From contig JAEEOX010000138.1 of assembly GCA_016284485.1 (NCBI GenBank), forward strand, positions 1-11,120: 11,120 nucleotides of DNA. Direction: 5' to 3'. The translations under genes were made by a program, and so were the position numbers. Under the pieces are notes generated by a model. That model was not told where the DNA came from. It did no database searches and saw only the letters and a program-made list of their open reading frames with translations. Positions within the stretch are counted from its first letter, which is position 1. The number at the start of each line of letters is the position of its first letter. The stretch comes from Bacillota bacterium. Its GTDB lineage: Bacteria; Bacillota; Clostridia; Peptostreptococcales; Anaerovoracaceae. Positions 1 to 7,038 of this stretch are shown piece after piece.

Positions 1-842
1 TCTCTGGATTCCTCCCCTCCCGCCTCTGCAGCGTTCTCTCTGGCGATCTTCACGGCGTCTTTGTCTATGTCCGATCCGAAGATCCTGAGATCGTCTCTGG
101 GAGTCATCTGCCTGTAGCATCTGGCCCGCTCTTCCTTCACGATGGATCTGTCCACCGCCTCCCAGGATTCAAAGGCGAACTGTCTGGAAAGTCCGGGTGC
201 GATGTTTTGGGCGATCATGGCGGCTTCTATGGGGATGGTGCCCGAGCCGCAGCAGGGATCTGCCAGGACTCTTCCCGGTTCCCAGAAGCTGAGTTCCACC
301 ATGGCTGCAGCAAGGGTCTCCTTGAGAGGGGCCTTGCCGATGAGTCTGCGGTATCCTCTTTTGTTCAGGCCGGGACCCGTTGTGTCCAGGGTGATCACCG
401 CCCTGTCTTTGTGGAGGGATACCTTCACGTCAAAGGGGGCTCCCGTCTTGGGGAACCGATCTATGGGGTAAAACTCTCTCAGCCTGTCTATCAGAGCGCG
501 CTCGGCCACCTTCTGTATGGCAGGCACCGAGCTGAGCTTGGACTTCACGGACACGGCGTTCACAGTGAAGTTGCCCTCCATGGGGATCCACTCCTCCCAG
601 GCTACGCCCTTCATGGTCTGATAAATGTCCTCGAACTCCGTGGCTCTCACGTCCGCCATGACGATCTGCACCCTGTCGGCTGTCCTGAGCCACAGATTGG
701 CCCGGACGGCGGCACGGAGGTCTCCCTCGAAGATCACCCTTCCGTCTTCAGTTTTAAGGGCCTTGTATCCAAGGCCCTCTATTTCTCTTCTGGCTACGGC
801 TTCCAGTCCGAATGTGACCGCTGCCGCGATTTCCATCTTCAT
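1..842 (-). CDS. THUMP-domain class I SAM-dependent RNA methyltransferase (RlmL/YpsC-like), 3' part cut by window edge
   Basis: The reading frame begins at 842 and runs off the left edge, giving the first 280 residues. An N-terminal ferredoxin-like/THUMP region (about residues 1-155) is followed by LNKRGYR (159-165) and APLKETLAAAM (171-181), both typical of the YpsC/RlmL group. The SAM-binding motif I DPCCGSG lies at 195-201. The catalytic (D/N)PP(Y/F) motif should lie beyond the edge; family members are usually about 370-390 residues, so roughly a quarter is missing. The family methylates guanine N2 in 23S rRNA (RlmL, G2445 in E. coli); databases often mislabel it as a DNA methylase. The start at 842 has AGGG eight bases upstream; a second ATG at 836 is possible. 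It is the last visible gene of the minus-strand operon, 10 bases after the acyl-CoA synthetase stop. The family call is firm, the exact target base is inferred. Confidence 0.9.
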   Translation of the reverse strand, partial: MKMEIAAAVTFGLEAVARREIEGLGYKALKTEDGRVIFEGDLRAAVRANLWLRTADRVQIVMADVRATEFEDIYQTMKGVAWEEWIPMEGNFTVNAVSVKSKLSSVPAIQKVAERALIDRLREFYPIDRFPKTGAPFDVKVSLHKDRAVITLDTTGPGLNKRGYRRLIGKAPLKETLAAAMVELSFWEPGRVLADPCCGSGTIPIEAAMIAQNIAPGLSRQFAFESWEAVDRSIVKEERARCYRQMTPRDDLRIFGSDIDKDAVKIARENAAEAGGEESR

Positions 843-852
843 GTTGCTTTCC

Positions 853-2658
853 CTAGCGTTTGTTGGATTCTACGAATCTCTTTATCTTGTGAGCAGTATT
901 CTTCTCGAAGTCTTCCGTCCTCACGCTTATCTTCTTGATGCACTTGAAGGAGGGAAGCTTGGAATTGATCTCGTCCACGTACTTCCAGAGAAGCGCCTTG
1001 ACCTTTTCCTCGTCCTTGGCGTCTTCCGCGCCCAGAGCGGCTTCCAGGGCCTCTGTATCAGGTCTGATGGAGGCGACTATGGTGCTGTCCTGACCGTCTT
1101 CGTCAGCCTCGGCCCAGACCATGGATTCTGCCACCAGGTCCACCTTGCCCAGGAGGTATTCAAGCTCCTCAGGAAATACGTTCTTGCCGTTGGCTGTGAT
1201 GATGACGTTCTTCTTCCTGCCTGTGATGTAGATGAAGTCTTCGTCGTCGGTGTAGCCCAGGTCGCCTGTGTGGAACCAGCCGTCCACTATGGACTCTGCA
1301 GTCTGCTCAGGCATCCTGTAATATCCCATCATGACGTTTCCGCCCTTGATGCAGATCTCTCCTATTCCGTCCTCGCCCTTGTCTGCGATCTTCACCTGCA
1401 TGCCGGGCATGATGTGGCCGACAGAAGCGTTTCTCATATATTTGTGATTGTCCGGGTTCAGTGCTGCCATGGGGGCGCACTCTGTGAGTCCGTAGCCCTG
1501 CACTGCGATCATTCCCAGGTCATTGAAGAACTGAAGGATGTCCGGGTCGATGGCGGCTCCTCCGGAGATCACCACTCTCATGCGGCCGCCGAAGACGTTT
1601 AAGATGTCCTTTAAGAATTTTTTGTTCAGGTCAATACCCACCTTGGAGGTGAATTTGTTGAGCTTAAGCACAGTGCTGACTGCCTTCTCCTTGCCCTGTT
1701 TCCTCACGTTCTTCATGATGGCCTTGTACAGACTCTCGAAGATGAGGGGAACGCCCAGGAACATGGTGGGTCTGGTCTCCTGCAGGTTCTTCTGGATGTA
1801 CTTGAGGCCTTCGCAGTAGGCAATGGATGCGCCCTTGTAGAGGGGCATCAGGAAGCCGCAGGTGCACTCGTAGGTGTGATGAATGGGAAGTACGCTGAAG
1901 AATACGTCCCAGGTATTTACCGTCAGGATGGTGGGTGCGCTCATCAGGTCGAAGCAGATGTTGTACTGAGAGATCATGACGCCCTTGGTGAGTCCGGTAG
2001 TGCCGGATGTAAAAAGCAGCGCCGCCATGTCGTCTCCGATGACCTCAGCGTCCAGATATCTTCTGTCGCCGCCTTCCACCAGAGCCTTGCCCTCGCTGAT
2101 CAGTGCCTTCCAGGAATAGATCCCGTCCCCGTTCTCCTCTGCGTTGAGATTAACCAGGAAGTCCAGGTCGGTCTCGCCGGAAGCCTTGATGTTTCTGAAG
2201 ATCTCTTCGTATTTCCTGGTAAAGAATACCGCGCAGGCCTCAGACTCCTTGACCAGGGCCTTGAGATCGTCCTCCTTCAGCTCCTTGTCAAGAGGTACCA
2301 CAACGCCCACTCCGCCGGTGATGGCCAGATATGTGGACGCCCACTGATAGCAGTTCTCTCCGATGACCGCGATCCTCTTGTGATGCAGGCCGTGCTGGAT
2401 CATGGCGGTTCCCAGCCCGTGCACGTCCTTCAGAGCCTCTCTGTATGTCACTGTCTGATAGGGTTCTCCCTTGACGAACCTCTGATGGAACGCAGGGTTG
2501 TCTCCGTAGAGTTCCACTGAGGACTCAAACATCTGCTTGATGTCTGTAATGGGTCTCTGATGCTTATAGACGATGTATTTGTCGTCGGACTGATCGATGC
2601 TGTCCACCAGCGCCTGTGCCCGTTTTCTTTCGTTCTCTTTGATCTCCTGATAAGTCAC
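853..2658 (-). CDS. Long-chain fatty acid--CoA ligase (AMP-forming acyl-CoA synthetase)
   Basis: A complete 601-residue adenylate-forming enzyme of the ANL superfamily, normal length for a FadD/FACL-type protein. It would activate a carboxylic acid, probably a fatty acid, to an acyl-adenylate and then acyl-CoA at the cytoplasmic side of the membrane. Visible core motifs: P-loop FTSGTTGLTKG (216-226), PIHHTYE (258-264), VISGGAA (363-369), QGYGLTECAP (387-396), WFHTGDLG (461-468), GRKKNVI (480-486) and NGKNVFPEELE (490-500). The C-terminal TAHKIKR (588-594) holds candidate catalytic lysines. No signal peptide or membrane helix is seen. The start is GTG at 2658, chosen because AGGAGG sits five bases upstream. 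That ribosome binding site overlaps the TAG stop of the upstream HutD-like gene, so translation is probably coupled. Acyl chain specificity cannot be read from sequence. Confidence 0.93.
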   Translation of the reverse strand: MTYQEIKENERKRAQALVDSIDQSDDKYIVYKHQRPITDIKQMFESSVELYGDNPAFHQRFVKGEPYQTVTYREALKDVHGLGTAMIQHGLHHKRIAVIGENCYQWASTYLAITGGVGVVVPLDKELKEDDLKALVKESEACAVFFTRKYEEIFRNIKASGETDLDFLVNLNAEENGDGIYSWKALISEGKALVEGGDRRYLDAEVIGDDMAALLFTSGTTGLTKGVMISQYNICFDLMSAPTILTVNTWDVFFSVLPIHHTYECTCGFLMPLYKGASIAYCEGLKYIQKNLQETRPTMFLGVPLIFESLYKAIMKNVRKQGKEKAVSTVLKLNKFTSKVGIDLNKKFLKDILNVFGGRMRVVISGGAAIDPDILQFFNDLGMIAVQGYGLTECAPMAALNPDNHKYMRNASVGHIMPGMQVKIADKGEDGIGEICIKGGNVMMGYYRMPEQTAESIVDGWFHTGDLGYTDDEDFIYITGRKKNVIITANGKNVFPEELEYLLGKVDLVAESMVWAEADEDGQDSTIVASIRPDTEALEAALGAEDAKDEEKVKALLWKYVDEINSKLPSFKCIKKISVRTEDFEKNTAHKIKRFVESNKR

Positions 2659-2667
2659 TTGTTCCTC

Positions 2668-3876
2668 CTACTTTTCCAGCTTGTTAGCCTTACCTGTGTT
2701 CTTGTATTTGGCGAGAAGCTTCTCCAGCCTCTCGTCTTTTGCACCCCTCTGAGCCATTGCCTGAAGCTCCTTCTCCGTCATCTTGTCCAGGTCCTTGATG
2801 TGGGACGCGATGGGCTTGGGCAGCGCGAAATAATAGATCAGGGGTGACACCAGAATGATGTCTATGATGAGCCACAGGGCTATGAACCCCACGGCAGTTC
2901 CCTCGGATATGGCTCCCTTGGCGTAGGGCCACAGACAGCCTACGACGCCCAGCACGAACACGATGAAGGTCACGAAATACTTTTCCAGCTTCTTGACGGC
3001 TCCGTAAAGTTTGTCGTCATACCAGATGGTCTTAAGCTTCTTCACCACGTGCTGCGCCCCGCGGAACTGAGTGTTGGCTATGAAAAAGGCCCACTTGAAG
3101 TTCTCCGCGAAGCTGCCCTTGTCCACAGGCCCTTCCTCTTCAGGCTCCTCCTTCTTCTCAATGACGGGAGGCACCGTCTTAGGCTCCTCTTCATCAGCCG
3201 ACGGGGTCTTTTCCCCGGTTGCCTGTCCGCCCTCTTCAGAAGGGCTCTCCGGGGCTTCTGAGGCGTCCTGGCCCTCCGGTATATCATAGTCGTATCCCAT
3301 CTGGGCACGGATGACCACACCCTCGCCCATGACGGCGTATACCGGTATCTCATTGAAGAACTCCATCACCAGAAGTTCTCCCTGATTCACCATGATCATG
3401 GTGCCGTTGTAGTTCACCACCATGTAGCCTTCCTTCACGTAGAGGCCATGGGTGGTGCACTTCCTCTCGGTGTGGAGAGTGTCTCCCAGGATCTTGGCAT
3501 CGGAGTCCGGTCTGATGACGTCCAGGATCCCGTCTCCGCCCTTCCTGACCATGACGTTGAAGTCAGTGATCTTGCCGTAGCTCTTGGTCTTTGCTCCACC
3601 GTCGAAGCTGTCCTGCTCCAGTTCCTTGAGCCTGATGCTCTTCTTGCCGTCGTAGGTCAGGACGGCGCTGCCTTCCATGACCATGAGGACGCGGTCATAG
3701 TCGGGAAGCTTGGAAAAGTCCGACTCCTCCAGCTCCACCGTGGCCGAGCTCAGCCTCCATATGAAATCTCTGTCCAGATATTTGGATCCAGGCGGGAAAA
3801 TGGCCAGTTCCTTGGTCTTGCCGCCCATCCATTTGGAAACAGAGTAATCTTCTTCTTTCCTAAGTTCGTATCTCAT
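2668..3876 (-). CDS. HutD-like cupin domain fused to an acidic linker and a two-helix membrane domain
   Basis: 402 residues in three blocks. Residues 1 to about 195 match the HutD/Ves cupin family: WMGGKTKELAIFPPG (16-30), DFIWRLSSATVE (37-48), LPDYDRVLMVMEGS (57-70), and a second half with beta-rich repeats to GYDYDIP (194-200). Residues about 201-255 form a low-complexity linker rich in Glu, Pro and Ser, probably disordered. Residues about 256-402 hold a basic amphipathic stretch, two hydrophobic helices (about 300-318 and 325-350) and a charged, lysine-rich C-terminus. HutD proteins are usually about 190 residues, soluble, and found with histidine-degradation (hut) genes; none are here. 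Its function is unknown to me; a membrane-tethered ligand sensor or binding protein is a guess. Its ATG overlaps the QueT stop as ATGA, and the acyl-CoA synthetase ribosome binding site overlaps its own stop. Confidence 0.75.
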   Translation of the reverse strand: MRYELRKEEDYSVSKWMGGKTKELAIFPPGSKYLDRDFIWRLSSATVELEESDFSKLPDYDRVLMVMEGSAVLTYDGKKSIRLKELEQDSFDGGAKTKSYGKITDFNVMVRKGGDGILDVIRPDSDAKILGDTLHTERKCTTHGLYVKEGYMVVNYNGTMIMVNQGELLVMEFFNEIPVYAVMGEGVVIRAQMGYDYDIPEGQDASEAPESPSEEGGQATGEKTPSADEEEPKTVPPVIEKKEEPEEEGPVDKGSFAENFKWAFFIANTQFRGAQHVVKKLKTIWYDDKLYGAVKKLEKYFVTFIVFVLGVVGCLWPYAKGAISEGTAVGFIALWLIIDIILVSPLIYYFALPKPIASHIKDLDKMTEKELQAMAQRGAKDERLEKLLAKYKNTGKANKLEK

Positions 3877-4376
3877 AGATCCTCAAACCTCTTTGATTTT
3901 TTGAGCTGTCTGTACAGGATGACTCCCAGCACTCCGCAGCATACCACCTCTCCTACGCCCACGGTGAACATCAGGTAGGGGTAAGCGTCCTCAACGCCGT
4001 AGACCTTCATCAGCACCACGGGCACGATGACCATGTTGGCAATGATGGGAGGAAGGCATCCCAGTAAGGGATTGCCGGTCTTCCTGAGGAGATAGGTGCC
4101 GCAGGCTCCGAGAAGTGTTGCAAAAGATCCGAACACCACGTCCCACATGGCGCAGCCCGTGAGTATGTTGGCCAGGATGCAGCCCACCGTCAGCCCCGGC
4201 ACCGCCGCAGCGGTGAACATGGGAAGTATGGTCAGTGCCTCCGAGAGCCTGAACTGTATGGCTCCGCTGGCCAGTCCCACGAACTGTGAGACGAATGTCA
4301 GCGCTATGTAGAGCGCCGCTATCAGTCCCGCCTTCGTTATGAACGCCGTATCAAATCTGTTCTCTGTCCTGTGCAT
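3873..4376 (-). CDS. queT: QueT-type queuosine precursor transporter (ECF substrate-binding component)
   Basis: A 167-residue, mostly hydrophobic protein with about five to six membrane helices, the normal size for a QueT-family S component. Characteristic stretches are GLIAALYIALTFV (13-25), IQFRLSEALTILPMF (40-54) and GCILANILTGCAMWDVVFGS (65-84). The family binds a queuosine precursor such as preQ1 or queuine for import and works with a shared ECF energizing module (EcfA, EcfA', EcfT), which is not encoded in this window. The ATG at 4376 has AGGAGG six bases upstream, and the gene overlaps the end of the EcsC-family gene by 26 bases. The stop overlaps the next start (ATGA). No preQ1 riboswitch is visible: the gene is internal to the operon, and the operon promoter leaves almost no leader. 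Confidence 0.9.
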   Translation of the reverse strand: MHRTENRFDTAFITKAGLIAALYIALTFVSQFVGLASGAIQFRLSEALTILPMFTAAAVPGLTVGCILANILTGCAMWDVVFGSFATLLGACGTYLLRKTGNPLLGCLPPIIANMVIVPVVLMKVYGVEDAYPYLMFTVGVGEVVCCGVLGVILYRQLKKSKRFEDL

Positions 4377-5181
4377 GCTTTTCCTCCTCTAATCTCGCAG
4401 CCAGAAATCTCCTTCTGTATTTCAGCATCGCATATTTCGTTATCCTGTTTACGTATACCGGATCAAAGATCCCTCCGAATATACCTACTATGGCGAAGCC
4501 CTGAACGAACTTGGTGTAGATCATTTCCTTGACCAGGGAGTCAGATGTGACCCTGATCTGATCGGTCTTGTCTATGCTCCATCCGCCGATCTCGCCGTAG
4601 TCCCGGGCGATGACGTCGATGTCCGCATTGAACTGTTCATCCGCCTCCACGAACTCCTCGTCGTCCTTCATGGCCCCGGATATGACCTTGAGGATGAATA
4701 TCTTTTCGTTCTCATCGTGATAATCATATCCATAACTCAGAGCCACCTCGTACACGCCCTTGAGCACCACTGCGATGAACAGCGGTATGTCCGGAATGCC
4801 CAGTCCCACCAGGCCCAGCACCGTGCCCTCCACAAAGGATATGATCAGGTTGATCAGCCTGCTTCCCTTGGCGTTCTTGGTGAACCTTCTGGCCGACCGC
4901 TGGTCTCCGTAAAGCTCGTTGGCGTAGTGGCTCACCTTGAAGTCCGCCTTACGCCTCTGGCTGTTGTAGGTCAGTTCGATGAGTTTGGTGCCCTTCTCGA
5001 AGATGATCTGGAAAGCCTTAAAAAAGGCCGCAGCAAGAGTGCCGCTCAGTTTCTCCGGGATGAAGCGATCCAGCTTCATCAACAGAAGAGACGTCGGTCC
5101 GTCGGTCCTATGCTTTTGATACCTGGCCTCCGCTTTGAGGAGATTTGCCCACTCCTTCTGCCAGGGCGTCTTTCTAGCCAT
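4351..5181 (-). CDS. EcsC family protein
   Basis: 276 residues from the ATG at 5181. The central region GLGIPDIPLFIAVVLKGVYE (127-146) followed by ALSYGYDYHDENEK (147-160) is the hallmark of the EcsC family (helical, with a membrane-associating central segment flanked by charged residues). A further hydrophobic segment is FAIVGIFGG near the C-terminus, followed by a strongly charged tail. EcsC was named from the Bacillus ecs ABC-transporter operon, but no ABC genes are present here and the molecular role is unknown. The frame is open upstream to a TTG at 5229. I prefer 5181 because the only visible minus-strand promoter has its -10 box six bases before this ATG, which would exclude the upstream codons. 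No ribosome binding site precedes either start. First gene of the five-gene minus-strand operon. Confidence 0.82.
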   Translation of the reverse strand: MARKTPWQKEWANLLKAEARYQKHRTDGPTSLLLMKLDRFIPEKLSGTLAAAFFKAFQIIFEKGTKLIELTYNSQRRKADFKVSHYANELYGDQRSARRFTKNAKGSRLINLIISFVEGTVLGLVGLGIPDIPLFIAVVLKGVYEVALSYGYDYHDENEKIFILKVISGAMKDDEEFVEADEQFNADIDVIARDYGEIGGWSIDKTDQIRVTSDSLVKEMIYTKFVQGFAIVGIFGGIFDPVYVNRITKYAMLKYRRRFLAARLEEEKHAQDREQI

Positions 5182-5187
5182 AACAAT

Positions 5188-5216
5188 AATATAGCAAAGA
5201 ATCCACTCCAATACAA
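5188..5216 (-). promoter_or_regulatory. Promoter of the EcsC-queT-HutD-acyl-CoA synthetase-methyltransferase operon
   Basis: Read on the minus strand: -35 TTGTAT (5216-5211), 17-base spacer, -10 TATATT (5193-5188) with an extended -10 TGC directly in front. A transcript would start six to seven bases downstream, at about 5182-5181, which is the A of the EcsC ATG. This implies a leaderless or nearly leaderless mRNA. Confidence 0.55.
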
Positions 5217-5259
5217 CCGACAGGGCCAAAAAGCGACAGTAGTTTTTTGCGCAGAGCTA

Positions 5260-5288
5260 TTGCAAAAAACCTGCATCTGTGCCATAAT
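5260..5288 (+). promoter_or_regulatory. Promoter of ssrA
   Basis: -35 TTGCAA (5260-5265), 17-base spacer, -10 CATAAT (5283-5288) preceded by TGC (extended -10). The predicted transcription start, near 5295, leaves about 20 bases to be trimmed from the mature tmRNA 5' end, the usual job of RNase P. It is back to back with the EcsC operon promoter. Confidence 0.65.
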
Positions 5289-5315
5289 GACCCCGCGAAT
5301 GGTACGCACCTGCCT

Positions 5316-5672
5316 GGGGATGTAAAGGTTTCGACAGGGGTGTTGAATCGGGATAAGCGAGCGGCGGTCGATCGGTCCGCCTACCAAACGATCCGTTTAA
5401 AAGAAACGCTAAAAGAAATAACACATTCGCAATCGCAGCTTAGTTCTGCACCGCGCGTCAGCCTGGATTTACCCGTAGGTTCAGGTCTTGGCGTCGACTA
5501 TACGGGGAACCCTTGTGTGAGTTCTCGGTAGCACAAGGCCTTACGAGATAGAGGACCGGGAAGCCCGTTAACGGGCGTCTCGAAAATCGAAACTCTAAAT
5601 CGTTAACTGCGCTCGGAGAAAGTCCCGCGGATATGCTTTTGGACGCGAGTTCGACTCTCGCCATCTCCACCA
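5316..5672 (+). ncRNA. ssrA: Transfer-messenger RNA (tmRNA)
   Basis: A one-piece tmRNA of about 357 nt that rescues stalled ribosomes together with SmpB and tags the nascent peptide for degradation. The 5' end GGGGATG (5316-5322) pairs with CATCTCC (5662-5668) to form the seven-base acceptor stem, including the G3-U pair (5318/5666) recognised by alanyl-tRNA synthetase. A discriminator and CCA follow (5669-5672). The T arm is GCGAG/TTCGACT/CTCGC (5645-5661). The tag reading frame most likely resumes at GCT 5408 and encodes AKRNNTFAIAA before TAG (5441-5443). The mix of hydrophobic end and Ala-Ala matches known degradation tags, although AIAA replaces the commoner ALAA. The CCA is encoded. Boundaries are set by the acceptor pairing. 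Confidence 0.96.
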
Positions 5673-5679
5673 CGATCAG

Positions 5680-5714
5680 ACCTCCTTTGTCTAAGACGGC
5701 AAAGGAGGTTTTTT
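5680..5714 (+). terminator. Intrinsic terminator of ssrA
   Basis: A perfect ten-base stem, ACCTCCTTTG (5680-5689) with CAAAGGAGGT (5700-5709), has a ten-base loop and runs into a T tract (5709-5714). It lies eight bases after the tmRNA CCA end. Confidence 0.92.
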
Positions 5715-5739
5715 GTTGGATCATACGCGGTTTTTGCTC

Positions 5740-5770
5740 TTGACTCTTACGTTACGTAATAGTTTATACT
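5740..5770 (+). promoter_or_regulatory. MerR-type promoter and operator of the TipAS-domain regulator
   Basis: -35 TTGACT (5740-5745) and -10 TATACT (5765-5770) are separated by 19 bases, the over-long spacer typical of promoters that MerR proteins activate by DNA distortion. The spacer region holds an inverted repeat, ACTCTTACG/TTA/CGTAATAGT (5743-5763), with nine-base arms and one mismatch. It is probably the regulator's own operator, implying autoregulation. Confidence 0.75.
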
Positions 5771-5795
5771 TGTCTCAGATGAGGAGGACAGCCAC

Positions 5796-6524
5796 ATGAT
5801 GACCGTGCACGAGGTAAGCAGGCTGACAGGCGTCAGCATCAGAGCACTTCAGTATTACGACAGGATCGGACTGCTTCATCCCGCCGGGCATTCCGGCTCG
5901 GGATACAGGCTCTACGACACGAAGGACCTGGAGAAGCTGCAGCAGATCCTGCTGTTCCGCGAGCTGGAATTCCCGCTGAGCGACATCCGCAGAATAATGG
6001 ACAGCCCGGATTTTGACAGGAACAGGGCTCTCGAGCAGCAGATCCAACTTCTCACCATGAAGAAGGAGCATATCGAGAATCTCATAGGACTCGCAGAAGA
6101 CATACGTTCAACAGGAGGAAATAAAATGGACTTTAAGGCTTTTGATACAGAGAAGATGGAGGAATACGCCAGGCAGGCCAGAGAGACCTGGGGCAAGACC
6201 AAAGAGTACGCCGAGTTTGAGGCGAAAAACGCCGGCCGGACGCCTGCCGATCAGAAGGCACTGGGCGACGGCCTTATGGCGATCCTTGCGGAATTCTGCA
6301 GAATGCAGGGTAAGGATGCTTCCGACCCCGATGTCCAGAGTCAGGTAGTGAAACTCCAGTCCTACATAACCGAGCACTACTACACCTGCACCGACGAGAT
6401 CCTCGCCGGCCTGGGAAAGATGTACGCCGCAGGCGGCGAATTCACTGAGAACATCGACGCCGCAGGCGGCCCCGGTACCGCGGAGTTCGCGGCGGAAGCC
6501 ATCATGGCCCACTGCAGGAAATAG
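5796..6524 (+). CDS. MerR family transcriptional regulator with TipAS-like ligand-binding domain
   Basis: 242 residues. The N-terminal winged-helix MerR domain is clear: MTVHEVSRLTGVSIRALQYYD (2-22), IGLLHPAG (24-31), GYRLYDTKDLEKLQQI (36-51) and the wing/helix FPLSDIRRIMDS (59-70). A long dimerisation coiled coil (about 75-108) follows. Residues about 112-242 form a helical TipAS-type domain, with the pattern around WGKTKEYAEFE (132-142) and GDGLMAIL (157-164). In TipA this domain binds thiopeptide antibiotics; homologues bind other amphipathic compounds, and the inducer here is unknown. ATG 5796 has AGGAGG eight bases upstream; a second ATG directly follows. Total length matches TipAL. There is no adjacent co-oriented target such as an efflux pump, so it may act only on itself or at distant sites. 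Confidence 0.93.
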   Translation: MMTVHEVSRLTGVSIRALQYYDRIGLLHPAGHSGSGYRLYDTKDLEKLQQILLFRELEFPLSDIRRIMDSPDFDRNRALEQQIQLLTMKKEHIENLIGLAEDIRSTGGNKMDFKAFDTEKMEEYARQARETWGKTKEYAEFEAKNAGRTPADQKALGDGLMAILAEFCRMQGKDASDPDVQSQVVKLQSYITEHYYTCTDEILAGLGKMYAAGGEFTENIDAAGGPGTAEFAAEAIMAHCRK

Positions 6525-6539
6525 CCCTCAATGCATACT

Positions 6540-6572
6540 AAAACGCCATCCCGGCGGACGGGATGGCGTTTT
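6540..6572. terminator. Bidirectional intrinsic terminator between convergent genes
   Basis: A perfect 14-base stem (6540-6553 with 6559-6572) encloses a five-base GCGGA loop. The stem begins with AAAA and ends with TTTT, so the hairpin has a short U tract on both strands and can end both the MerR gene and the HMA gene that converges from the right. Confidence 0.92.
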
Positions 6573-6577
6573 CACTT

Positions 6578-6943
6578 TCAGTCGATACCCGCTACTCTGT
6601 AAGGGGTCTTGCGGAGAGCATCCCTGAAGTCGCTCTCTGTCTTTTCATTCTTGGCCAGTACGCTGGCGCGGTGTTTCCCGAGATCCACCCTGGCCCAGAC
6701 GTCGCCCATGTCGTTCAGCGCGTTCTGCACGTTGGTCGCACAGTTGGAGCACTTCATGCCCTCAATGTTCACAACGTAACTGAAGGGATAGTGGGACTTG
6801 TCCGTGTCCTCCACCTTCCTTGCAGACACCGTCTCCGATGTGCCGCAGCAGCTGGACTTGGCTTTGCCCCTGAACTTCTGGACCGTGCCGTATATGGCAT
6901 ATATTATCAACGCCGCTCCCGCGATGATTATTACAGTTGACAT
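6578..6943 (-). CDS. Small membrane-anchored heavy-metal-associated (HMA) domain protein
   Basis: 121 residues. An N-terminal hydrophobic helix (about 4-20) is followed by a basic stretch and a vicinal Cys pair, SSCCGTS (30-36), resembling the short FeoB-associated Cys-rich membrane proteins. Residues about 55-121 are an HMA ferredoxin-like domain with the metal-binding loop GMKCSNC (62-68), Cys65 and Cys68 being the ligands. HMA domains bind Cu(I) and sometimes other soft metals and hand them to P-type ATPases; no ATPase is encoded in the window. Topology suggests a membrane-tethered metallochaperone with the HMA domain in the cytoplasm (basic residues after the helix). ATG 6943 has GGAGG eight bases upstream. 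It is divergent from a ZIP transporter through a shared regulatory region. The metal is not known. Confidence 0.88.
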   Translation of the reverse strand: MSTVIIIAGAALIIYAIYGTVQKFRGKAKSSCCGTSETVSARKVEDTDKSHYPFSYVVNIEGMKCSNCATNVQNALNDMGDVWARVDLGKHRASVLAKNEKTESDFRDALRKTPYRVAGID

Positions 6944-6968
6944 TCTCCGAACCTCCGTTATAATAATG

Positions 6969-6984
6969 GTTAGTCTTAACTAAC
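6969..6984. promoter_or_regulatory. Putative metalloregulator operator shared by the HMA and ZIP genes
   Basis: A perfect inverted repeat GTTAGT-CTTA-ACTAAC sits in the divergent intergenic region. It covers about +1 to +16 of the HMA transcript and overlaps the possible -35 of the ZIP gene (TTAGTC 6970-6975, then TATAAA 6994-6999 with an 18-base spacer). The TTAG/CTAA half-sites recall DtxR/MntR-family boxes, but the half-site spacing differs from the DtxR consensus, so the regulator is an inference. Confidence 0.5.
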
Positions 6985-6991
6985 TTAGGCT

Positions 6992-7020
6992 ATTATAAAT
7001 CGTCCCCCGGAATTTTTCAA
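6992..7020 (-). promoter_or_regulatory. Promoter of the HMA-domain gene
   Basis: Read on the minus strand: -35 TTGAAA (7020-7015), 17-base spacer, -10 TATAAT (6997-6992). This is near consensus. The predicted start, near 6985, lies at the edge of the inverted repeat at 6969-6984. Confidence 0.78.
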
Positions 7021-7038
7021 GTATTGATCGCACAAAAA

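Noticed and set aside
625..1602. Long plus-strand frame opposite the acyl-CoA synthetase and methyltransferase
   Set aside because: Antisense shadow of genes with full sets of family motifs; no ribosome binding site or recognisable domain.
5182..5315. Possible preQ1 riboswitch controlling queT
   Set aside because: The region holds two back-to-back promoters and the operon leader is essentially absent; no C-rich pseudoknot of preQ1 type is seen before queT.
5458..5724. Minus-strand 88-residue reading frame across tmRNA
   Set aside because: It is the antisense of ssrA and its terminator; such translations are well-known false proteins over tmRNA and tRNA-like sequence.
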